Source: Betaproteobacteria bacterium (GTDB lineage: Bacteria; Pseudomonadota; Gammaproteobacteria; Burkholderiales; Ferrovaceae). Taken from it: a stretch of DNA of 6,254 nt. The translations under genes and the position numbers were made by a program. The stretch lies in the NCBI GenBank assembly GCA_028870615.1, contig JAGWPH010000079.1, forward strand, positions 1-6,254. Reading direction: 5' to 3'. The notes below the pieces were generated by a model that worked only from the letters and a program-made list of their open reading frames with translations, ran no database searches and was not told where the DNA came from. This document shows, one piece after another, positions 5,980 to 6,254 of the stretch (positions within the stretch are counted from its first letter, which is position 1; every line of letters starts with the position of its first letter).

Positions 5980-5996
5980 GAATCGCCATCCGATTC
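5980..5996 (+). repeat. Short hairpin in the phasin 5' leader
   Basis: GAATCG (5980-5985) and CGATTC (5991-5996) are perfect reverse complements with a CCATC loop. The stem ends seven bases before the phasin Shine-Dalgarno AGGAG (6004-6008). It could be a short operator in DNA or a leader stem in RNA that stabilises the message. A 6-bp palindrome can arise by chance. Confidence 0.4.
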
Positions 5997-6015
5997 TCAT
6001 TCCAGGAGTGACATC

Positions 6016-6254
6016 ATGTCCACGACCCCAGAGCAACTGCTCAAGGCGCAGCAGGACCATTTCGAACGTTTGATGAGCTTGTCCAAGGTATTGCTGGACA
6101 GTACCGAAAAGGTTTCCGAGGCCAACATGGCGGCCATCCGAAATCAAATCGAAGCGCTCCACAACCACGCGACCAAACTGACCGAAGCCAAGACCCCCAA
6201 AGAATGGTATGAGCTCCAGATGGAGTTTCTGTCACCGGCGGGAGACAAAGCCAA
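6016..6254 (+). CDS. Phasin family protein, 3' end outside window
   Basis: The first 79 residues of a phasin-type protein, the small amphipathic helical proteins that coat polyhydroxyalkanoate storage granules and control their size and number. The visible part is almost entirely predicted helix, rich in Gln, Glu, Lys, Ala and Leu. It includes MSTTPEQLLKAQQDHFERL, then LSKVLLDSTEKVSEANMAAI, then LTEAKTPKEWYELQMEFLSP. The alternation of hydrophobic and charged residues and the (T/K)-x-P-x-E-W/L element after the first long helix are typical of the family. Full-length members are usually about 120-190 residues, so roughly half is missing. The start at 6016 is well supported by AGGAG at 6004-6008 with seven bases of spacing, the best ribosome site in the window with that of nrdJ. 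The gene is divergent from the tautomerase. No other PHA genes are in view. Confidence 0.8.
   Translation, partial: MSTTPEQLLKAQQDHFERLMSLSKVLLDSTEKVSEANMAAIRNQIEALHNHATKLTEAKTPKEWYELQMEFLSPAGDKA

Noticed and set aside
5970..6011. A 13-codon mini-ORF (ATG at 5970, TGA at 6009) just before the phasin gene, preceded by AAGGAG
   Set aside because: The purine run is only one base from the ATG, too close for normal initiation, and the peptide has no attenuator-like codon run. It is probably chance.

Overview
The window looks like chromosomal DNA of a moderately GC-rich proteobacterium, most likely a betaproteobacterium. The phasin-family gene (polyhydroxyalkanoate granules), the proteobacterial type of B12-dependent ribonucleotide reductase, the long two-domain ChrA and the bacterial delta-12-type desaturase all fit that assignment. 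It rests on remembered family distributions, not on a search. I saw no rRNA, tRNA, insertion sequence or CRISPR array.

Layout. Positions 1-2018 (minus) hold the 5' two thirds or so of a class II ribonucleotide reductase gene (nrdJ), which runs off the left edge. From position 1049 leftwards the reading frame is no longer reductase. It is a LAGLIDADG-type intein that starts exactly at the cysteine of the NPC(GEQ) motif, the enzyme's thiyl-radical cysteine. The intein's last residues and the C-terminal half of the reductase lie outside the window. Upstream of nrdJ (2022-2117) are a Shine-Dalgarno sequence, a sigma70-like promoter and a near-perfect NrdR box inside a 28-bp inverted repeat. A degenerate second box lies 31 bp away. 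Positions 2140-2952 (minus) encode a classical short-chain dehydrogenase. A 93-bp divergent gap follows. Positions 3046-4155 (plus) encode a membrane fatty acid desaturase, and 4180-5457 (plus) a chromate-transporter-family protein, probably in one transcript. Positions 5451-5837 (minus) encode a tautomerase-superfamily protein whose 3' end overlaps the transporter gene by 7 bp. After a 178-bp divergent gap with two small inverted repeats, a phasin gene starts at 6016 (plus) and runs off the right edge.

Functional reading. The genes do not form one obvious pathway. nrdJ supplies deoxyribonucleotides under NrdR control. The desaturase and perhaps the dehydrogenase act on lipids, the CHR protein moves an oxyanion, and the phasin coats storage granules. 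The most notable element is the intein: until it is excised, the reductase cannot have its radical cysteine in a working active site, and both predicted catalytic aspartates of its homing endonuclease are present.
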